Shown here piece by piece: positions 59,829 to 64,000 of a stretch of DNA of 64,000 nucleotides. A program made the position numbers and the translations under genes. This stretch comes from Betaproteobacteria bacterium (lineage in GTDB: Bacteria > Pseudomonadota > Gammaproteobacteria > Burkholderiales > Usitatibacteraceae). Location: positions 62,001 to 126,000 of the forward strand of contig JADJEZ010000001.1 of NCBI GenBank assembly GCA_016708825.1, read 5' to 3'. Every line of letters begins with the position of its first letter. The stretch's first letter is position 1. The notes beneath the pieces were generated by a model. The model had not been told where the DNA came from. It ran no database searches and saw only the letters and a program-made list of their open reading frames with translations.

Positions 59829-61031
59829 ATGGAACCGGTGACCGTGGCCGCGCCGGGGCGCGTGCGCCTCGCGGCCCTGCCGCCGCTCGCGCTCTACGTC
59901 CACATCCCGTGGTGCCTGAAGAAGTGCCCCTACTGCGACTTCAATTCCCACGAGGCGAAGGGCGAGGTGCCGGAAGCGCGCTACGTCGATGCCGTCATCG
60001 CCGATCTCGAGGCGAGCGTGCCGAAGGTGTGGGGCCGGAGAGTGCACGCGATCTTCCTGGGCGGAGGCACGCCGAGCCTCTTCTCCGCGCGCGCGATCGA
60101 GCGCCTGCTCACGGCCGCGCGCACGCTCCTCACGGTGGAGCCGGATGCGGAGATCACGCTCGAGGCCAACCCCGGCACCTTCGAGCAGGAAAAATTCCGC
60201 GATTTCCGCGGCGCGGGCGTTACCCGCCTCTCGGTGGGCATCCAGAGCTTCGACGCCGAGCGCCTGAAGGCCATCGGCCGCGTGCACGATGCGGGTGAGG
60301 CGAGGCGCGCCGCCGAGATCGCGCTGGCCACCTTCGACAACGTGAACCTGGACCTCATGTACGCGCTGCCGGGCCAGTCCGTGGAGGCCGCGCTCGAGGA
60401 CATCCGGGCCGCCATCGCCTTCGCCCCGCAGCACCTCTCGGCCTACCACCTCACGCTCGAACCCAACACCTGGTTCCACCGCTACCCACCCCCGCTTCCC
60501 GACGAGGACGCATCCGCGGCCATGCAGGAGGCGATCGAGGGCGCGCTCGCGGCCGCGGGCTACGAGCACTACGAGACCTCGGCTTTCGCGCGGCCCGGCA
60601 TGCGCTCGCGGCACAACCTGAACTACTGGCGCTTCGGCGACTACCTCGGCGTGGGTGCCGGCGCCCACGGGAAGCTCTCGTTCGCGGACCGCGTGGTGCG
60701 CGAGACGCGCCATCGCCAGCCCCGGGCCTACCAGGAAGGCGCGCTGGCCGGGGACGCGATCCAGGATAGCCACGAGGTCCCCGCGGCGGAGTTGCCCTTC
60801 GAGTTCCTGATGAACGCGCTGCGGCTCTCCGAAGGCTTCGCCGTCCCGCTCTTCGCCGAACGCACCGGGCTTTCGCTCGCCACGGTCGAGGCGCCCCTCG
60901 CGCGCGCCGAGGCAGCCGGGCTCATCGAACGCGACGCATTCGCCGTTCGCCCGACGCCATTGGGACGGCGGTTCCTGAACGACCTGCTGGGCTTGTTCCT
61001 TCCGGAGGCGCGATCGCCCCGGAAAGTGTAA
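59829..61031 (+). CDS. hemW: Radical-SAM heme chaperone HemW
   Basis: A 400-residue radical SAM protein formerly annotated as an oxygen-independent coproporphyrinogen oxidase. The cluster motif C29-xxx-C33-xx-C36 is in PWCLKKCPYC; GGGTPSLF and GVTRLSVGIQSF are present, and the C-terminal HemW domain with SRHNLNYWRFGDYLGVGAGAHG. HemW binds heme and delivers it to membrane proteins. End of the rph-rdgB-hemW run. Confidence 0.96.
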   Translation: MEPVTVAAPGRVRLAALPPLALYVHIPWCLKKCPYCDFNSHEAKGEVPEARYVDAVIADLEASVPKVWGRRVHAIFLGGGTPSLFSARAIERLLTAARTLLTVEPDAEITLEANPGTFEQEKFRDFRGAGVTRLSVGIQSFDAERLKAIGRVHDAGEARRAAEIALATFDNVNLDLMYALPGQSVEAALEDIRAAIAFAPQHLSAYHLTLEPNTWFHRYPPPLPDEDASAAMQEAIEGALAAAGYEHYETSAFARPGMRSRHNLNYWRFGDYLGVGAGAHGKLSFADRVVRETRHRQPRAYQEGALAGDAIQDSHEVPAAELPFEFLMNALRLSEGFAVPLFAERTGLSLATVEAPLARAEAAGLIERDAFAVRPTPLGRRFLNDLLGLFLPEARSPRKV

Positions 61032-61140
61032 ATTCGGGGGGTCAGAAGGTCGCAGATCTTGGAAAGCCTAATCCCTCCCGCAAACCCCTGCTCCCCCCCG
61101 GTCGAGGAACGAGCCGACACCCAAGACGGAGAACAGCACC

Positions 61141-63189
61141 GTGCCGAAGTACACCACCGAATCCATCCATACCCTCGCGCTCGTGGGCCACGGCGGCTCC
61201 GGCAAGACGACCCTGGCCGAGGCCCTGCTCTGGAAATCCGGCGCCATCGCCTCCCCGGGAACCGTCGAGAAGGGCTCCACGGTCTGCGACTTCGACCCGA
61301 TGGAGAAGGAGTACGGGCACTCGCTCTCCTCGTCGCTGGTGAACTTCGCCTACGAGGACATGCACATCCACCTCGTGGACACGCCCGGCATGCCCGACTT
61401 CGCCGGCCAGTCGATCGCCGCCCTCGCGGCGGTGGAGACCGCGGTCGTGGTGATCAACGCCCAGAACGGCATCGAGCTGAACACCACGCGCATGATGAAG
61501 TGGGCGAAGACCCGGGGCCTGTGCCGCATGATCGTGGTGAACAAGATCGACGCGGACAACGTGGACCTCCCGGGGCTGCTGCGGAAGATCCAGGACCACT
61601 TCGGCAAGGAGTGCCTGCCCATCAACCTGCCGGCCCACGACCGCGCGGACGTCGTGGACTGCTTCTTCACTCCCGACGGCGACGCCGATTTCGTGGGCGT
61701 GAAGGCCGCGCACACGGCGATCATCGAGCAGGTGGTCGAGGTCGACGAGGACTTGATGAACCTCTACCTCGAGCAGGGCGAGGACCTCGAGCCCGGTCAG
61801 CTGCACGCGCCCTTCGAGAAGGCGCTGCGCGAGGGCCACCTCGTGCCCGTGTGCTTCGCCTCCGCGAAGACCGGCGCGGGCATCCCGCAGTTCCTGGAGA
61901 TCCTCTCGCGCCTCGCGCCCAACGCGACCGAGGGCAACCCGCCCCCCTTCGTGAAGAGCGACACGACGGAGGGCGAGGAATTCCACGCCGAGCCCGACCC
62001 ATCCAAGCACGTGCTCGCGCACGTCTTCAAGGTGGTGATGGATCCCTACGTGGGCAAGGTCGCCTTCTTCCGCGTCCACCAGGGCACGGTCACCAAGGAT
62101 TCCCAGCTCTACATCGGCGACGGCAAGCGCCCGTTCAAGGTGGGGCACCTCTACTCGATCCAGGGGAAGGACTACGTCGAGGTGAACGAGCTGGTGCCCG
62201 GGGACCTGGGCGCGGTGGCGAAGGTCGACGACATCGAGTTCAACGCGGTGCTCCACGACTCCCACGACGAGGACAACATTCGCCTGCGCTCCCTCGACTT
62301 CCCGACGCCGATGCACTCCATCGCGGTGGAGACGAAGAAGAAGGGCGACGAGCAGCGCCTCTTCGAGGTGTTGCACAAGCTCGAGATCGAGGATCCCTGC
62401 CTGTGGATCGAGCGCCATCCCACGACGCACGAGACGGTGGTGCGGGGCCTGGGCGAGCTGCACATGCGCGTGAAGCTGGAAAAGATGAGCACGCAGTACA
62501 AGCTCGACGTCGACACCAAGCCGCCGAAGATCCCGTACCGCGAGACGATCACGAAGAAGGCCGAGGGCCACTGCCGCCACAAGAAGCAGACGGGCGGGGC
62601 CGGGCAGTTCGGCGAGGTCTACTTGAAGATCGAGCCCCTTTCGCGCGGCAGCGGCTTCGAGTTCGTCGACCAGGTGAAGGGCGGCGTGATCCCGACGGTG
62701 TTCATTCCCGCCGTGGAAAAGGGGGTCAAGCAGGCGCTCGACACGGGCGTCATCGCCGGCCACCCCGTCGAGGACATCCGCGTGATCGTCTACGACGGCA
62801 AGAGCCACGCGGTCGACTCCAAGGAGATCGCCCTCGTCACGGCGGGCAAGAAGGCCGTGATCGACGCGATCCTCAAGGCCGGCGCGATCATCCTCGAGCC
62901 GATCGTGAACATCACCATCACCGCGCCCGACCGATTCGTGGGCGACATGACGAGCGACATCTCGTCGCGGCGCGGGCAGATCACCGGCACCGAATCCTCG
63001 GGCGGCGATCTCATGTCCATCTCCGGGCAGGTGCCGCTTTCCGAGGTATCGGAGTACCAGACGCGGCTGCGTTCGGTGACCGGCGGGCAGGGCTCCTACC
63101 AGATCGAGTACAGCCACTACGCGATGGTGCCGCCGCAGACGCAGTCTGCGCTCACCTCGCAGTTCAAGCTGGCGCGGGAAGAGGACTAG
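61141..63189 (+). CDS. Elongation-factor-G-like GTPase (FusA2-type)
   Basis: A 682-residue translational GTPase of the EF-G-like paralogue group. P-loop is GHGGSGKTT (16-24) instead of the EF-G AHIDAGKTT; switch II DTPGMPDFAGQ; NKIDADNVDLPG. Domain IV segment KKAEGHCRHKKQTGGAGQFGEV and the C-terminal GQVPLSEVSEYQTRLRS are present. It starts with GTG. Lacks a neighbouring fusA/tuf operon, which supports it being the accessory paralogue. Whether it translocates ribosomes or recycles them is not known. Confidence 0.9.
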   Translation: MPKYTTESIHTLALVGHGGSGKTTLAEALLWKSGAIASPGTVEKGSTVCDFDPMEKEYGHSLSSSLVNFAYEDMHIHLVDTPGMPDFAGQSIAALAAVETAVVVINAQNGIELNTTRMMKWAKTRGLCRMIVVNKIDADNVDLPGLLRKIQDHFGKECLPINLPAHDRADVVDCFFTPDGDADFVGVKAAHTAIIEQVVEVDEDLMNLYLEQGEDLEPGQLHAPFEKALREGHLVPVCFASAKTGAGIPQFLEILSRLAPNATEGNPPPFVKSDTTEGEEFHAEPDPSKHVLAHVFKVVMDPYVGKVAFFRVHQGTVTKDSQLYIGDGKRPFKVGHLYSIQGKDYVEVNELVPGDLGAVAKVDDIEFNAVLHDSHDEDNIRLRSLDFPTPMHSIAVETKKKGDEQRLFEVLHKLEIEDPCLWIERHPTTHETVVRGLGELHMRVKLEKMSTQYKLDVDTKPPKIPYRETITKKAEGHCRHKKQTGGAGQFGEVYLKIEPLSRGSGFEFVDQVKGGVIPTVFIPAVEKGVKQALDTGVIAGHPVEDIRVIVYDGKSHAVDSKEIALVTAGKKAVIDAILKAGAIILEPIVNITITAPDRFVGDMTSDISSRRGQITGTESSGGDLMSISGQVPLSEVSEYQTRLRSVTGGQGSYQIEYSHYAMVPPQTQSALTSQFKLAREED

Positions 63190-63323
63190 CCGCTTCCGAA
63201 ATCCCCGGCACTTCGCGGCCTTGCGCCGCGAAGTTGCGGCGGCTTCTCAAGTCCCGTGCGCGGCCCGCGGCGAAGCGCCAGCCGGCTTGCTGCGGCGCGT
63301 CACGAAAATTTCCCGATTTCGCG

Positions 63324-63352
63324 TTGACACGGCCCGCGCCCGGCGGCAATTT
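63324..63352 (+). promoter_or_regulatory. Candidate promoter of the last gene
   Basis: Perfect -35 TTGACA at 63324-63329, 17-base spacer, weak -10 CAATTT at 63347-63352, 69 bases before the ATG at 63421. The remaining part of the 63190-63420 gap has no ORF. Confidence 0.4.
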
Positions 63353-63420
63353 CGGTCCCTCGACCACGCCCGCAGGCCCATCGCCGCGGCTGGCCGGTGA
63401 CGACAAGGGGAGGAAAGGCG

Positions 63421-63978
63421 ATGATCGAGATCCGTGACCAGCAGCTGCGCCTGCTCTTCCTCACCCACCTCATCCGCGAGCTGCAGCGTAGCGCCGACGA
63501 AAGCCGCCCGGCGCCCCCGGGCTTGAGCGACGTGCAGTTCGCGGAGCTGCGCGCGCTCTCCACCGACGACCTCGTGCGGCTCTCCGAGATGCAGGAGCCG
63601 CGCGTGGCCGTGCAGATCGACGCGGGCTCCTTCGAGCACGGCATCCGGCAGGTGGGCTACATCGGCAAGCGATCGCGCCAGATCGAGCACTTCGTCCGCC
63701 ACGGCGCGACCTCCGCGATGCTCACGAAGCTCTTCCGCATATCCTCGACCGACGTGACGCTCAAGCGCCGCCTCTTCGCGGGGACCCACGAGAAGCTGCG
63801 ACGCCCGGCCATGCCCGCGCCCGCCGTGCGCGAGGCGATCCAGAAGCGCTGGTGGGAGATCCGCAAGGGCAAGGAGCGCGAGCCGCTGCGCCCGGAGGAC
63901 TACGAGGCCCTGCACGCCGACTTCCCGGTGCACACCTACGCGACGCTGTGGGCGGTGGTGCACGAGTTCGCGGGGTAG
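63421..63978 (+). CDS. Conserved-looking protein of unknown function (possibly DUF2857/FlhC-like)
   Basis: A 185-residue soluble protein starting MIEIRDQQLRLLFLTHLIREL, with AGGAAAGGCG upstream. It is helical and basic, with LSTDDLVRLSEMQEPRVAVQID, a segment VRHGATSAMLTKLFRISSTD resembling a helix-turn-helix, and TLKRRLFAG. The overall layout is reminiscent of DUF2857 or FlhC-type regulators, but I cannot confirm this. No neighbours in the window beyond it. Confidence 0.55.
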   Translation: MIEIRDQQLRLLFLTHLIRELQRSADESRPAPPGLSDVQFAELRALSTDDLVRLSEMQEPRVAVQIDAGSFEHGIRQVGYIGKRSRQIEHFVRHGATSAMLTKLFRISSTDVTLKRRLFAGTHEKLRRPAMPAPAVREAIQKRWWEIRKGKEREPLRPEDYEALHADFPVHTYATLWAVVHEFAG

Positions 63979-64000
63979 CCGCCGCGGCGCCGGCCGGGCG

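Overview
The window is about 64 kb of very GC-rich DNA from a betaproteobacterium, probably an uncultured lineage. This rests on conserved gene neighbourhoods: leuS-lptE-holA-proA-nadD-rsfS-rlmH-maf-rng; yggS-proC-yggT next to pilT-pilU; ubiC-ubiA beside recG; and spoT-rpoZ-gmk-yicC with a kinase/phosphatase pair leading into rph-rdgB-hemW. No rRNA, tRNA, insertion sequence or CRISPR array was seen.

Layout. 1-1855 (minus) is the start of a UvrD/Rep helicase interrupted by a complete intein, with a FecR-SPOR protein behind it. 2.9-12.4 kb is a long plus-strand housekeeping run from leuS to rng. 12.4-18.2 kb (minus) holds a large dynamin-like GTPase, a poorly resolved stretch with two small membrane ORFs, and yggT-proC-yggS. 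18.3-21.3 kb has pilT, pilU and an EAL-domain protein. 21.4-31.9 kb has a MASE1 hybrid histidine kinase, a divergent response regulator, and a six-gene complex-I-like operon (hyfB, C, E, F, G, I type) closed by a strong terminator. The large subunit of that complex has lost all four Ni-Fe cysteine ligands, so it should be an energy-converting-hydrogenase-related (Ehr) complex and not a hydrogenase. 32-34.5 kb has a DUF1801 protein and a molybdopterin oxidoreductase.

34.6-36.7 kb is a lower-GC accessory islet: a PIN-like protein, a DUF3883 nuclease-like protein and a HicAB toxin-antitoxin pair. 36.7-45.2 kb is mixed metabolism and regulation: ThrH, a DsbA-like protein, an HxlR regulator divergent from an FAD oxidase, a lipoprotein, a cyclase-ATPase-TPR regulator and a thiolase. 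45.2-52 kb (minus) reads phd-zeta-recG-ubiC-ubiA-kefF(broken)-kefC. 52-56.5 kb (minus) reads yicC-gmk-rpoZ-spoT-ridA. 56.6-63.2 kb (plus) reads kinase-phosphatase-rph-rdgB-hemW and then an EF-G-like GTPase. An unrecognised 185-residue protein ends the window.

At least eight genes carry one or more single-base indels that break otherwise intact, well-conserved proteins: proA, proC, the MASE1 kinase, the DUF3883 gene, thrH, the thiolase, the molybdoenzyme N-terminus and a small ORF. Most are one-base deletions in G/C-rich runs. That pattern points to uncorrected consensus errors and not gene decay, so these genes are annotated as single frameshifted CDSs. kefF is different: it lacks an internal block of about 65-70 codons.
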